The notes: a model not told the origin generated them from the sequence alone. 64,000 nt of DNA from Peptococcaceae bacterium UBA7185 (GCA_002491065.1 DKVF01000031.1:30859-94858), one strand, 5' to 3'; counted from the first letter of the stretch, positions 26,711 through 36,526 are shown. Program-made: numbers and translations.

Positions 26711-26752
26711 ACAGAGAAACAAATGATAAATCTTTTGTTTCTCTGTTTTTTT
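26711..26752 (+). terminator. Rho-independent terminator after the ACT-domain gene
   Basis: ACAGAGAAACAAA (26711-26723) and TTTGTTTCTCTGT (26734-26746) form a perfect 13-bp stem followed by seven T. Confidence 0.95.
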
Positions 26753-26824
26753 GTGAAGAAGTGAGCAAGCGGACATAGAAAAAATATAAAAGGTTCGGCA
26801 AACCAAACAACCGGGGAGGTTTAC

Positions 26825-26926
26825 ATGCAAAGCATGGTAGTTTTAATGCTGAAAAAGAGACTGAATGGTTCGCTTTATGTGCGAGGCGCTTTTTATTTTT
26901 TTGACGCTCAATATGCTAATTTGTAA
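26825..26926 (+). CDS. Possible 33-residue peptide ORF (uncertain)
   Basis: ATG at 26825 has a near-ideal ribosome-binding site (GGGGAGG, six bases upstream) and opens 33 codons beginning MQSMVVLMLKK. It overlaps the last 19 bases of the convergent alcohol dehydrogenase gene. There is no recognisable family and no clear promoter, so it may be chance; the good Shine-Dalgarno is the only support. Confidence 0.25.
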   Translation: MQSMVVLMLKKRLNGSLYVRGAFYFFDAQYANL

Positions 26927-28074
26927 ATGTTTAAGACATCTTTCCAGTGCAAAGGTTTTACGCCATGAATGGTATCTCCGTTTTTGGGGGCGCTTTTGGC
27001 CATGGTTTCCAGCATGGATTCAGGAATATTCAGTTCCCGCAATGTGGCAGGGATGCCTAAGGAAATGAAAAATTCTCTGGTTTTTTCAATGGCGGCGTTG
27101 GCAGTTCTCATAGCATCCCAGCTGCGCTCCAAATGCCAGACATTCCAGCCGTATTCGGCGAACATCTGTGCAGTGGAGTCGTCCAGAATGTATTTCATCC
27201 AGGCCGGAGTGAGAATAGCCAGACCGGTGCCATGGGTGACATCGAAATAGGCGCTGAGAGCATGCTCCATTGCATGAACGCTCCAGGGACAATCTTTTCC
27301 GTTCTTCAACAAACCGTTGATTGCCAGGCTGGAGGCCCACATGAGATTGGCCCGCGCTTCATAATTTTCCGGTTCTTTTACAGCGATAGGGCCATAGTGA
27401 ATACAAGTCTGCAAAATGCCTTCCGCCAAACGATTGATAAGGAAGGCACCGTCATGCAGGGTAAAATAGCTCTCAAATACGTGACTCATCATATCGGCAG
27501 TGCCTGCAGCTGTCTGCGCAGCGGGTACTGAGTAGGTATAAGTTGGGTCCAAAATGGAGAAACGGGGAATGAAATCAGGATGTCCCACGCCGTATTTTAA
27601 GTTTTGCTCAGTGTTGGTGATGACAGCCATGGGGTCCATCTCTGAACCGGTGGCGGCTATGGTTAAAATCACGCCGATGGGCAATACATTTTGGCAGCGG
27701 GTGCTGTCTAAGACGATATCCCAGGGGTTTCCGTCATAATGGACGCTGCCAGCTACAACCTTAGCGCAGTCAATACTGCTGCCGCCGCCGACTGCCAGGA
27801 TCAAATCAATATGATGGGCACGGCACAGCTCTACGCCGCGTATCACAGTTTCCAGACGCGGATTGGGCTCTACTCCCGATAATTCCCAAAAGGAAATATG
27901 TTCGGCGGCAAAGATGTCCATAATTTTTTGATATATGCCATTGCGTTTGATGCTACCGCCGCCGTAAACCAAGAGTACGCGGTTGCCGAAACGCTGTAGT
28001 TGATTTGCCAGCTGGGAGATTTGTCCTTCTCCAAAGAATAAATCTACAGGCATGTGATAGTGAAAATTTTTCAT
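26908..28074 (-). CDS. Iron-containing alcohol dehydrogenase (butanol-dehydrogenase-like)
   Basis: The ATG at 28074 has AAGAGGTG upstream and gives 388 residues. The family reduces aldehydes to alcohols with NAD(P)H and one bound metal. GGGSSIDCAKV binds the cofactor, TIAATGSEMDPMAVIT follows, and metal ligands lie in HAMEHALSAYFDVTHGTGLA (the two histidines in the HxxxH and HG contexts). Length is normal for the BDH/YqhD group. It is monocistronic and divergent from uppP. Natural substrate not determinable. Confidence 0.92.
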   Translation of the reverse strand: MKNFHYHMPVDLFFGEGQISQLANQLQRFGNRVLLVYGGGSIKRNGIYQKIMDIFAAEHISFWELSGVEPNPRLETVIRGVELCRAHHIDLILAVGGGSSIDCAKVVAGSVHYDGNPWDIVLDSTRCQNVLPIGVILTIAATGSEMDPMAVITNTEQNLKYGVGHPDFIPRFSILDPTYTYSVPAAQTAAGTADMMSHVFESYFTLHDGAFLINRLAEGILQTCIHYGPIAVKEPENYEARANLMWASSLAINGLLKNGKDCPWSVHAMEHALSAYFDVTHGTGLAILTPAWMKYILDDSTAQMFAEYGWNVWHLERSWDAMRTANAAIEKTREFFISLGIPATLRELNIPESMLETMAKSAPKNGDTIHGVKPLHWKDVLNIYKLAY

Positions 28075-28132
28075 AGGAAGCACCTCTTCGTGAAATTCTA
28101 AAACAGTATAAATCTAGTATAGCAAAAAATCC

Positions 28133-28161
28133 TTGTCACTGCCAGTTCCTTGGAGTAAAAT
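28133..28161 (+). promoter_or_regulatory. Promoter of the uppP-COG0523-carbonic anhydrase group
   Basis: TTGTCA (28133-28138), 17 bp, TAAAAT (28156-28161), 31 bp before the uppP ATG. No zinc-uptake-regulator-like palindrome was evident around it. Confidence 0.7.
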
Positions 28162-28192
28162 ATACACAAATCATATTTTTCAGGAGGCGTTT

Positions 28193-29008
28193 ATGAGTTT
28201 TACAGATATTATAAAAGTGATTGTGCTGGGCTTTGTGCAGGGGATTACTGAGTGGCTGCCGGTAAGCAGCACAGGGCATTTGATTTTGTTTGATGCGTTT
28301 TTGCAGCTGCAGCAGTCGGAGGTGTTTGTGAATACCTTCTTTGTGGTTATTCAGCTGGGTTCTATTCTGGCGGTCATTGTGCTCTATTTTGAAAAATTAA
28401 ATCCCTTTTCCCGACACAAAAATTTTTTTGCCCGTCTGGAAACCATTGACTTATGGAAAAAAGTCATCGTGGCCGTCATCCCTGCGGCGGTGTTAGGGTT
28501 ATTATTTGATGATATCATCAACGAGATGTTTTATAATCCTGTCACTGTAGCGGTGATGCTGATTGCCTACGGGATTTTATTTATTGTAATTGAAAACAGA
28601 CGGCGTTATCCGACCTATCGGAGTTTGGAACAGCTGGATTACAGGACGGCAATTTTGATTGGCTGCTTTCAATCTCTGGCCTTAATTCCGGGGACATCCC
28701 GTTCAGGTGCCACGATTGTGGGCGCGTTGCTTTTGGGAACAGCTCGTCCGGTGGCTGCTGAGTTTTCTTTTTTCATGGCCATTCCTACCATGCTGGGGGC
28801 CAGTGCGCTGAAGCTTTTGAAAGCTGGGCTGTCCTTTACCCTAGCAGAATGGGTCTTGCTTTTGCTGGGTTCAGTTGTGGCGTTTATCGTTTCTGTGTTT
28901 GCCATCAGGTTTTTAATGAACTACATTCAGCGCCATGATTTCAAGGTGTTCGGCTATTATCGTATCATTTTAGGGTTGCTGTTGATTCTTTATTTTGTTA
29001 TATTGTAG
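28193..29008 (+). CDS. uppP: Undecaprenyl-diphosphatase
   Basis: ATG 28193 follows CAGGAGGCGTTT and gives 271 residues with about eight membrane helices. The enzyme dephosphorylates undecaprenyl diphosphate at the outer face of the membrane to recycle the lipid carrier for peptidoglycan. Catalytic motifs are [19 protein letters not shown] near the N-terminus and GTSRSGATI near residue 170. It is followed within 40 bp by the first COG0523 gene. Confidence 0.96.
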   Translation: MSFTDIIKVIVLGFVQGITEWLPVSSTGHLILFDAFLQLQQSEVFVNTFFVVIQLGSILAVIVLYFEKLNPFSRHKNFFARLETIDLWKKVIVAVIPAAVLGLLFDDIINEMFYNPVTVAVMLIAYGILFIVIENRRRYPTYRSLEQLDYRTAILIGCFQSLALIPGTSRSGATIVGALLLGTARPVAAEFSFFMAIPTMLGASALKLLKAGLSFTLAEWVLLLLGSVVAFIVSVFAIRFLMNYIQRHDFKVFGYYRIILGLLLILYFVIL

Positions 29009-29045
29009 AATAAGATAAATAAACTTGGGAAAGAGGATGGATTTT

Positions 29046-30074
29046 ATGGTAAAAGTAGATATTATTTCAGGGTTTCTGGGTGCAGGGAAAACGACGCTGA
29101 TTCAGAAGCTACTAAAGGAAGCTTTGGCTGGTAAAAAGGTTGTACTCATTGAAAATGAGTTTGGTGAGATTGGCATTGACGGCGGATTTTTACAGGAAAG
29201 CGGTGTGGAAATTCGTGAGATGAATTCGGGTTGTATTTGCTGCTCGCTGGTAGGTGATTTTAAGACTTCGCTGCAGGAAGTGCTGCATACTTATACGCCG
29301 GAGAGGATTCTTATTGAGCCGTCAGGAGTGGGGAAGCTTTCAGAGGTGGTACAGGCTGTCTCCGGCGTAGACGCTGAAATCGCTATTTCTGGAAAAGTAA
29401 CCGTAGTGGATGTCAACAAGTGTAAATTATATCTGAAAAATTTCGGCGAATTTTTCCTGGATCAGGTGAAGGAAGCAGATACCATTTTGCTGAGCCGTAC
29501 CGGTTCTGCCAGTGCAGAGAAAATACAGCAGGCTGTGGATTTACTGCGTAGTCACAATGACCGTGCGTTGATTGTGACCACGCAGTGGGAACAGTTGGAT
29601 GGGGAAGCGTTGCTGCAGGAAATGGAGCGGACAGTGGATTTGGCGGATACATTGCTGGCAGAAGTAAAAGAACATCATGACCATGTACACCATCACGGTC
29701 ATGAACATCATCACGATCATGGGGAACATTGCGATTGCGGTCATGAACACCATCACGATCATGGAGAACACTGCAGCTGCGGCCATGATCATCACGCCGA
29801 TGAAGTGTTTATGAGTTGGGGCATGGAAACGCCGGCAGTTTATGCGGAAGAGCAGGTAAAAGAAATGCTGCAGGCACTGGCGCAGGAAGAAACCTATGGG
29901 ATTGTATTGCGCGCCAAGGGGATGCTGCCTGCCGCCGATAGCAGCTGGATTTATTTTGACTATGTGCCAGGCGAATGGGAACTTCGTCAGGGAAGTCCTG
30001 TTGTGACCGGAAAAATTTGTGTCATTGGTTCTGCTTTAAAACAGGATGCGCTGCAAAAATTATTCCGGGCATGA
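29046..30074 (+). CDS. COG0523 (CobW-like) GTPase with His-rich metal-binding stretch
   Basis: The start ATG 29046 is placed by GAGG nine bases upstream; TTG 29025 and ATG 29037 are in frame. The 342-residue protein has a P-loop SGFLGAGKTTL (8-18), the CxCC metal motif GCICCS (about 64-69) and IEPSGVGK. The usual NKxD base-specificity motif reads LSRTGSAS. About 210-255 is a His/Cys-rich insert with the unit HEHHHDHGEHC repeated nearly identically at DNA level. A CobW C-terminal domain follows. The family inserts or ferries metals, often zinc. With a second family member and a carbonic anhydrase next door, zinc handling is the most likely role. Confidence 0.9.
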   Translation: MVKVDIISGFLGAGKTTLIQKLLKEALAGKKVVLIENEFGEIGIDGGFLQESGVEIREMNSGCICCSLVGDFKTSLQEVLHTYTPERILIEPSGVGKLSEVVQAVSGVDAEIAISGKVTVVDVNKCKLYLKNFGEFFLDQVKEADTILLSRTGSASAEKIQQAVDLLRSHNDRALIVTTQWEQLDGEALLQEMERTVDLADTLLAEVKEHHDHVHHHGHEHHHDHGEHCDCGHEHHHDHGEHCSCGHDHHADEVFMSWGMETPAVYAEEQVKEMLQALAQEETYGIVLRAKGMLPAADSSWIYFDYVPGEWELRQGSPVVTGKICVIGSALKQDALQKLFRA

Positions 30075-30085
30075 GGAAGGTGGAC

Positions 30086-31021
30086 ATGATGACGATTCCC
30101 GTATATTTTATCAATGGTTTTTTGGAAAGCGGCAAGACTGAGTTTATCAACTATACCATTGAGGAAGATTATTTCAAGATTGATGAGCTGACCTTGATTA
30201 TTGCCTGCGAGGATGGGGAAGTGGAGTATGATCCGGAGGCACTGTACAATGGAAATGCGGTATTGGAGCGATTAGAGGCGGAGACAGACTTTACGATAAA
30301 AAATTTGACTGCACTGGCCAAAAAACATGATCCCGAGCGGATTATTATCGAATATAACGGTATGTGGAATCCAAAAGATATTTTGTTGCCCCGCGATTGG
30401 CATATGGAGGAGCAGATTACCTTGATTGACGCCACAACCTTTCCAGTATATTATGCCAATATGAAATCCCGCATTGGGGAGATGGTGCGCAATGCCGATG
30501 TGGTTGTGTTCAACCGTTGTGACGGTGTAGAAGATTTACCTAGTTTTCGCCGCAGTATTCGGGCAGTGAATCAGTTTGGGGATATTATCTTTGAGGATTC
30601 TTACGGGGAAATTGACGATTTAGGGGAAGAGGATTTACCCTATGACTTAGAAGAGCCCCATTTGACTTTGGAGGATCATACCTATGCTATCTGGTATCTG
30701 GATGCCATGGAACGGGCAGAACGTTATGTGGGAAAGACTGTGGAATTTGACGGTATGGTGATGCATGGCGAGGAATATCCAGAGGGCTGGTTCATTCCTG
30801 GACGCATTGCCATGGTTTGCTGCGAAGAGGATGTAGCCTTTCTGGGGTATCCCTGCTATTGGGAGAAGGAGAGTCAGTTGCGGGATCAGCAGTGGGTACA
30901 TGTGAAGGCGCGTGTTGCAGTGGAGGAATGGTTTGAGTATGAAGGAGAAGGTCCAGTGCTGTATGTAGAATCACTGGAACGCTGTGAGCCGCCAGAACAA
31001 TTGGTGATCAACATCAGCTAG
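30086..31021 (+). CDS. COG0523-like GTPase fused to a DUF1980-like domain
   Basis: ATG 30086 (ATGATG) follows GGAAGGTGG; 311 residues. A CobW-type P-loop GFLESGKTEF opens the protein and NRCD matches NKxD, but the CxCC metal motif is absent from the expected place, where EDGEVEYD is found. From about residue 205 to the end the sequence (VGKTVEFDGMV, PGRIAMVCCEEDVAFLG) resembles the DUF1980/TIGR03943 domain of the YcgQ proteins that work beside YcgR permeases. A fusion of these two domains in one chain suggests metal-dependent delivery to a CxC-type client. Eleven bp separate it from the His-rich GTPase. Confidence 0.75.
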   Translation: MMTIPVYFINGFLESGKTEFINYTIEEDYFKIDELTLIIACEDGEVEYDPEALYNGNAVLERLEAETDFTIKNLTALAKKHDPERIIIEYNGMWNPKDILLPRDWHMEEQITLIDATTFPVYYANMKSRIGEMVRNADVVVFNRCDGVEDLPSFRRSIRAVNQFGDIIFEDSYGEIDDLGEEDLPYDLEEPHLTLEDHTYAIWYLDAMERAERYVGKTVEFDGMVMHGEEYPEGWFIPGRIAMVCCEEDVAFLGYPCYWEKESQLRDQQWVHVKARVAVEEWFEYEGEGPVLYVESLERCEPPEQLVINIS

Positions 31022-31044
31022 AAAATAGAAAGGGGTTATGACCT

Positions 31045-31617
31045 GTGAGTAATACCATGGAATCTTTTTTGGAATACAATAGAAATTTTGTGGCGGATAA
31101 ACAGTACGAGCACTATACAACCAGTAAGTATCCCGACCGCAATGTGGCCATTGTGGCTTGTATGGATACCAGGCTGACAGAATTATTGCCAGTGGCATTG
31201 GGGATTAAAAACGGCGATGTAAAACTGATTAAAAATGCTGGCGGTGTGGTGATGGCACCTTTCGGCAGTGTGATGCGCAGTCTCTTGGTAGCTGTATATG
31301 AGTTGGGCGTCACCGAGATTATGATTATCGGGCATTATGATTGCGGTGTGCAGCATATGGATGGTGATTTGATGCTGGAGCATATGCGCCAGCGGGGCAT
31401 CAGCCAAAAGAGCATTGATTTCCTGGATTACTGTGGCTTTAGTGTGAAGAAATGGCTGACTGGTTTTTCCTGTGTGCAGGAGGCGGTACAGCAAAGCGTG
31501 GAGTTGGTAAAGGATCATCCGTTATTGCCCAAGGATGTCGTGGTGGCCGGTTTTATTATGGACCCGGTTACCGGAAAACTGGATCGAGTAGAGGATGCAC
31601 AGAAGGAAAAATTGTAA
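31045..31617 (+). CDS. Beta-carbonic anhydrase-like protein
   Basis: GTG start with AAAGGGG upstream; 190 residues. It interconverts CO2 and bicarbonate using zinc. ACMDTRL carries C39, D41 and R43, and GHYDCG carries H97 and C100, the complete ligand and dyad set. It belongs to the short clade typical of anaerobic Bacillota. It lies 23 bp after the GTPase fusion gene and ends the group; it could be a client of the metal-handling proteins, which is inference. Confidence 0.9.
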   Translation: MSNTMESFLEYNRNFVADKQYEHYTTSKYPDRNVAIVACMDTRLTELLPVALGIKNGDVKLIKNAGGVVMAPFGSVMRSLLVAVYELGVTEIMIIGHYDCGVQHMDGDLMLEHMRQRGISQKSIDFLDYCGFSVKKWLTGFSCVQEAVQQSVELVKDHPLLPKDVVVAGFIMDPVTGKLDRVEDAQKEKL

Positions 31618-31639
31618 TTTATTTAAAAGAGCAAAACAA

Positions 31640-31664
31640 AGGGAGTGCAATCAATGCACTCCCT
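31640..31664. terminator. Hairpin between the carbonic anhydrase and cspA genes
   Basis: AGGGAGTGCA (31640-31649) and TGCACTCCCT (31655-31664) form a perfect 10-bp stem. T-tracts on either side are interrupted, so it may act as a weak bidirectional terminator for two convergent genes. Confidence 0.7.
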
Positions 31665-31716
31665 GTTTGTGTTCAAATCTTTAATATATATTAAAATCTA
31701 AGATATTAATTTACAA

Positions 31717-31914
31717 TTAAAGTTTAACAACATTAGCAGCCTGAGGACCTCTTGCGCCTTCAACTACTTCGAATTCAACTTCCTGGCCTTCGTCCAGGGT
31801 TTTGAAACCGTCTTGTTCAATAGCAGAAAAATGTACGAATACATCTTTACCGTCTTGACCTTCGATAAAACCATAACCTTTTTCTGCATTAAACCATTTT
31901 ACTTTACCCTGCAT
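31717..31914 (-). CDS. Cold-shock domain protein
   Basis: ATG 31914 follows AAAGGATG; 65 residues. It binds single-stranded nucleic acids as an RNA chaperone. [15 protein letters not shown] is RNP1 and VFVHFSAI is RNP2, followed by the fixed ending [11 protein letters not shown]. The untranslated leader contains a GTTAC/GTAAC hairpin at about 31935-31950, as is common in cold-shock leaders. Confidence 0.96.
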   Translation of the reverse strand: MQGKVKWFNAEKGYGFIEGQDGKDVFVHFSAIEQDGFKTLDEGQEVEFEVVEGARGPQAANVVKL

Positions 31915-31968
31915 GTGAATCATCCTTTCAAGATAGATAGCATAGTTACACATCGTAACTACTTATCT

Positions 31969-31997
31969 ATTATAACGGTATCACAAATAAATGGCAA
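31969..31997 (-). promoter_or_regulatory. Promoter of the cold-shock gene
   Basis: On the minus strand TTGCCA (31992-31997), 17 bp and TATAAT (31969-31974), leaving a leader of about 50 nt before the ATG. Confidence 0.8.
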
Positions 31998-32047
31998 GGG
32001 CTTTTCAGTAATTTGTTAGAAAAATATTCAAAACCTCTGAAAAAACC

Positions 32048-32578
32048 TTAATCAAGGGTAGGCTGAATCAGACCATACTGGTTATCTTTCCGTTTGTATA
32101 CTACATTGATGCTGTTAGTGGCTGCGTTCAGGAACACAAAGAAGTCATGCTCCAATAGCTCCATCTGCATAATAGCTTCTTCTTCATCCATAGGTTTTAC
32201 GACGAAGGTTTTGGTTTTAATTACTTTGCCATCTTCTTCTGCGGCAGCAGGAGCATCAGAAGGAACTTCATTGATGGTCTGTACTTTGCTCTTGCGGTTG
32301 ATTTTAGTCTTATATTTGCGAATCTGCCGTTCCAGTTTGTCCACAACGCCATCAATGGATGCATACATATCATTGGTTTCATCTTCTGCCCGAAGAATGT
32401 AGCGGTTCAGAGGAATCATAGCTTCTGTGCGATGTAATCCTTTTTCAACGACTAATGTAACAGTGACATTCAAGTTAGCGTCCACAAAATATTTTTCAAG
32501 TTTAGCAAATCTTTTGTTGATATAGTCGGTTAATGGTTCTGTTACCTGAGTGTTTTTGGCTTTTATTGTGATTTTCAT
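32048..32578 (-). CDS. hpf: Long-form ribosome hibernation promoting factor
   Basis: The 176-residue protein has the N-terminal HPF fold (MKITIKAKNTQVTEPLTDYI) that sits in the ribosomal decoding centre and a C-terminal dimerisation domain (KTFVVKPMDEEEAIMQMELL, HDFFVFLNAATNSINVVYKR). Long form means it forms 100S ribosomes in stationary phase. It lies divergent from secA, the order typical of Bacillota. GAGCTGG or AAAGGAG precedes the ATG. Confidence 0.96.
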   Translation of the reverse strand: MKITIKAKNTQVTEPLTDYINKRFAKLEKYFVDANLNVTVTLVVEKGLHRTEAMIPLNRYILRAEDETNDMYASIDGVVDKLERQIRKYKTKINRKSKVQTINEVPSDAPAAAEEDGKVIKTKTFVVKPMDEEEAIMQMELLEHDFFVFLNAATNSINVVYKRKDNQYGLIQPTLD

Positions 32579-32748
32579 AAATGCCAGCTCCTTTCGAGTT
32601 AAAAAATTGTGTCACAGACGGATAAAAAATATTTATCTGTTATTCATATTATGAACCATAAAGACGATTTTGTAAATGCTTTTTTTAAAAAAATATAAAA
32701 AAAGAAGGGCTACTTCTGTTGAAAAGGGAATTTATGTCTGAAAGATTG

Positions 32749-32777
32749 TTTCAAGATTAGATTGATTGTGATATAAT
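32749..32777 (+). promoter_or_regulatory. Promoter of secA
   Basis: TATAAT (32772-32777) with TTTCAA (32749-32754) 17 bp upstream. The -35 is weak (three of six matches). Confidence 0.5.
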
Positions 32778-32845
32778 ATAAACTGCGAATAGTATGAAAA
32801 GCTCTGCCTGAACGCAGATGCAAATATATTGAGGAGGGCAATTAC

Positions 32846-35350
32846 GTGGCTTTTGAATTTTTGAGAGGGTATATTGAAAACAGTGATACGAAAAAAGATA
32901 TAAAGAAGCTGCAGAAAGTTGTGGCGAAAATTAATGGCTTCACCGATGCGATTGCGCAGCTTTCCGATGAGCAGTTGCAGAGAAAGACAACTGAATTTAA
33001 GGAACGTCTGGCAAAAGGGGAAACTTTGGATGATTTGCTGCCGGAGGCCTATGCTGTTGTGCGAGAGGCTTCGGATCGTGTGCTGGGGATGCGCCATTTT
33101 GATGTGCAGCTTATGGGCGGTGTCATTCTGCATCAAGGGCGTATTGCAGAGATGAAGACAGGGGAAGGGAAAACGCTGGTGGCTACGTTGCCGGTATATC
33201 TAAATGCCCTCACTGGGAAAGGAGTTCACGTGATTACCGTGAACGACTATCTGGCGACCCGCGACAGCGAACAGATGGGAAAACTCTATAATTTTTTGGG
33301 TTTGAGCGTTGGCTTGATTGTACATGGTCTGGATTTTAACCAGAGAAAAGAAGCCTATAATGCCGATATTACCTATGGCACTAATAATGAATACGGCTTT
33401 GACTATCTGCGGGATAATATGGTAATGCGTCCTGAAAACATGGTGCAGCGAGAACTGAACTTTGCCTTGGTGGATGAGGTGGATAGCATCCTCATCGATG
33501 AAGCGAGAACACCGTTGATTATTTCCGGCGTAGCGGAGAAGCCGAAAGATTATTATACAATGGTTTCAAAGATTATTCCTCGTCTGCGGGCTGAGGTAGA
33601 TTATACGGTGGACGAAAAAGCCAAAAACGTAACACTGACCGAAGAAGGAGTCAGTCATGTGGAACAACTGCTGGGAATCAATAATCTGGCTGATGAAACC
33701 AATATGGAATTGGCCCATCATGTAAATCAGGGATTGCGTGCCCATGTAATCATGAAGCGGGATCGGGATTATGTGGTAAAAGATGGACAGGTCATCATAG
33801 TAGATGAATTTACCGGCCGTCTGATGTTTGGACGCCGTTACAGCGAAGGATTGCATCAAGCCATTGAGGCCAAGGAAGGCGTAAAAATAGAAAAGGAATC
33901 ACAGACTTTGGCTACTATTACCTTCCAGAATTATTTCCGCATGTATCACAAATTGGCGGGTATGACTGGTACAGCCAAGACAGAGGAAGATGAGTTTCGC
34001 AGCATCTACGGTATGGATGTGGTAATCATTCCAACCAACAAACCAGTGATTCGTGAGGACCGTCCCGATGTAGTGTACCGTACGCAAATGGGAAAATATA
34101 ATGCAATCGTAGAAAAAGTAGTGGAACGCTATGAAGCAGGGCAGCCTGTGTTGGTAGGTACCGTGTCCATTCAGATTTCCGAATTGATCAGCGAGATGCT
34201 GAAGCGGCGGGGCATTCCCCATCAGGTGTTAAATGCCAAGTATCATGAAAAAGAAGCCGAGATTGTAGCACAGGCAGGGCAGAGGCAGACAGTAACCATC
34301 GCTACCAACATGGCAGGCCGTGGGACAGATATTGTGTTGGGCGAAGGCGTGAAGGACTTAGGCGGATTGTATATCATTGGCACAGAGCGGCATGAAGCCA
34401 GACGTATTGACAACCAGCTCCGTGGCCGTAGCGGACGTCAGGGTGATCCGGGCTTTACGCAGTTTTATATTTCGCTGGAAGACGATTTGATGCGTCGTTT
34501 TGGCTCGGATAATATTGCCGGTTTGATGGATAAAATCGGCATGGATGACGATATGCCCATTGAAAATAAGATGATTTCCAAGAGTATTGAAACAGCACAG
34601 AAACGGGTAGAATCACGGAACTTTGAAATTCGTAAAAATGTGCTGGAATACGACAACGTCATGAACCAGCAGAGAGAAGTCATTTATGCCCAGCGTCGTC
34701 AGGTGTTGATGGGCGAAAACATGAGCGCCAGCATCCAGGGAATGATTGAGTCTATTGCTACGGGAATTTTGGAGGAAATTTCAGCGGCAGGAAAATATCC
34801 TGAGGAATGGGACTTGGATTTGCTACAGCAACGTATGAATGAAGCATTTTTCTTACAGGCGCCATTGGATAAAGAAAAGATTTTGAAAATGGAAAAACAG
34901 GAAGTGGAAGCCTATTTGCATGAAATCGCTTTAAACCGCTATCATCAGCGGGAAGCCGAATTGGGTGCGGAACAGTTCCATGAAATAGAACGGCTCATCC
35001 TGTTGAAAAATGTAGATATCAAGTGGATGGAACATTTGGATGCGATGGATCAGCTGCGGCAAGGGATTAATCTGCGTGCTTATGCGCAGCGCAATCCTGT
35101 GGATGAGTACAAAAATGAAGCCTTCGACATGTTCCAGCAAATGATAGCGGAAATCCAGTATGAAACCATTCGGTTAATTTTCCGTGTGACCATTGTAGAA
35201 AAACCGCAAGAACGGACGGACATCTTGAACGCTTCCCACGGCGATGAGGAAGCAGTGAAGAAACCCAAGGTCAACAAAGAAAAAATAGGTCGCAATGACT
35301 TGTGCCCATGTGGGTCAGGGAAAAAGTACAAACATTGCTGTGGCAGATAA
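32846..35350 (+). CDS. secA: Preprotein translocase ATPase SecA
   Basis: GTG start behind GAGGAGGGC; 834 residues. SecA drives secretory proteins through SecYEG with [13 protein letters not shown] is Walker [21 protein letters not shown] the DEAD and motif III region, [10 protein letters not shown] and [10 protein letters not shown] the second nucleotide-binding fold. The C-terminus carries the zinc motif [15 protein letters not shown] that binds SecB or ribosomes. Length is normal. Confidence 0.98.
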   Translation: MAFEFLRGYIENSDTKKDIKKLQKVVAKINGFTDAIAQLSDEQLQRKTTEFKERLAKGETLDDLLPEAYAVVREASDRVLGMRHFDVQLMGGVILHQGRIAEMKTGEGKTLVATLPVYLNALTGKGVHVITVNDYLATRDSEQMGKLYNFLGLSVGLIVHGLDFNQRKEAYNADITYGTNNEYGFDYLRDNMVMRPENMVQRELNFALVDEVDSILIDEARTPLIISGVAEKPKDYYTMVSKIIPRLRAEVDYTVDEKAKNVTLTEEGVSHVEQLLGINNLADETNMELAHHVNQGLRAHVIMKRDRDYVVKDGQVIIVDEFTGRLMFGRRYSEGLHQAIEAKEGVKIEKESQTLATITFQNYFRMYHKLAGMTGTAKTEEDEFRSIYGMDVVIIPTNKPVIREDRPDVVYRTQMGKYNAIVEKVVERYEAGQPVLVGTVSIQISELISEMLKRRGIPHQVLNAKYHEKEAEIVAQAGQRQTVTIATNMAGRGTDIVLGEGVKDLGGLYIIGTERHEARRIDNQLRGRSGRQGDPGFTQFYISLEDDLMRRFGSDNIAGLMDKIGMDDDMPIENKMISKSIETAQKRVESRNFEIRKNVLEYDNVMNQQREVIYAQRRQVLMGENMSASIQGMIESIATGILEEISAAGKYPEEWDLDLLQQRMNEAFFLQAPLDKEKILKMEKQEVEAYLHEIALNRYHQREAELGAEQFHEIERLILLKNVDIKWMEHLDAMDQLRQGINLRAYAQRNPVDEYKNEAFDMFQQMIAEIQYETIRLIFRVTIVEKPQERTDILNASHGDEEAVKKPKVNKEKIGRNDLCPCGSGKKYKHCCGR

Positions 35351-35403
35351 GTGCTAACGATTATAAACTTGAAATAAGATTCATACATGAGGAAGTGATT
35401 TTT

Positions 35404-36526
35404 GTGGATTTTGAAGTAAAAAAACAGTTAGAGGCAGCTCGCAAAATTCTCGAAGATTTGAGGGAGTCTCTTTGACTTTGCCGATAGAGAACGTCAGATT
35501 GCAGAATTAGAGAAAAAAATGGCAGAGCCGGATTTTTGGGATACGCCCGATGAAGCACAGCAGGTGATGCAGAAAATTACAGGTTTGCGCAGCAAAATTG
35601 AGCAGTTTAACGGTGTGAAAACCTTGGTAGAGGATGCCGAAACGTTATATGAGATGTGTAAGGAAATGGGTGAAGATGAGGAACTGCTGCAGGAAGCAGC
35701 CGATGCGACAGAAAAAGCCATGCAGGCTTTGGAGCAGATGGAGCTGGAAACCTTGCTCAACGGCAAATATGACCGCAACAATGCCATTATTTCTATTCAT
35801 CCTGGCGCTGGCGGTACCGAATCTCAGGATTGGGCCGATATGCTTTATCGGATGTATGTGCGCTGGGCAGAGCGGCATGGCTTTGGAGTAAATCTTTTAG
35901 ATTATTTAGCTGGTGAAGAAGCAGGGATTAAGAGCGTGACGTTGCTGATCAAAGGGGAAAATGCCTTCGGCTATTTGAAAGCAGAAAAGGGCGTACATCG
36001 CTTGGTGCGGATTTCACCTTTTGATTCGGCAGGACGACGGCATACCTCCTTTACTGCGGTAGAAGTGATGCCAGAGGTAGAGCATGACAATGACATTCAG
36101 ATTGATGAAAAAGATTTGAAGGTGGATACGTATCGCTCTACAGGCGCAGGGGGACAGCACATCAACACCACAGATTCGGCGGTGCGCATTACCCATATGC
36201 CCACCGGCATCGTCGTACAGTGTCAGAGCGAGCGGTCCCAGATTCAGAACAGAGCTACCTGCATGAAGATGTTGACTAGCCGTTTGGTAGAATTGAAAAT
36301 CAAAGAACATGAACAGGAAATGGCTGCGCTGCAAGGAGAACAGCAAGATATCGGCTGGGGCAGTCAGATTCGTTCGTATGTATTTCATCCCTACAGCATG
36401 GCGAAAGATCATCGCACCAACATTGAAAAAGGCAACATTCAGGCAGTGATGGATGGGGATATTGATGATTTCATTCAAGGCTATCTCAAGCAGCAGGCAG
36501 CAAGAGCCGTGCGCAAGGCGGAATGA
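35404..36526 (+). CDS. prfB: Peptide chain release factor 2, programmed +1 frameshift
   Basis: Translation starts at GTG 35404 and after 23 codons meets UGA at 35473-35475. The slip site CUU UGA C is preceded by the Shine-Dalgarno-like AGGGAG (35461-35466). Reading resumes one base later at GAC 35474 to give 373 residues in total. This is the classical autoregulatory frameshift of RF2, which senses its own UGA-reading activity. The main frame holds the GGQ loop in STGAGGQHINTT and the family motif HPGAGGTESQDWADML. It must not be annotated as a pseudogene. It lies 53 bp after secA, as in many Bacillota. Confidence 0.96.

Noticed and set aside
26793..26905. Possible c-di-GMP (GEMM) riboswitch, because of GGCAAACC
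   Set aside because: The remaining conserved parts of the GEMM core (GGGACGCAAAGCC and the tetraloop receptor) are missing.
32579..32845. raiA-motif RNA between hpf and secA
   Set aside because: The gap is AT-rich and shows no long stable stems in either orientation.
35404..35519. prfB as a frameshifted pseudogene
   Set aside because: The stop is in the canonical programmed frameshift context and the downstream frame is intact.
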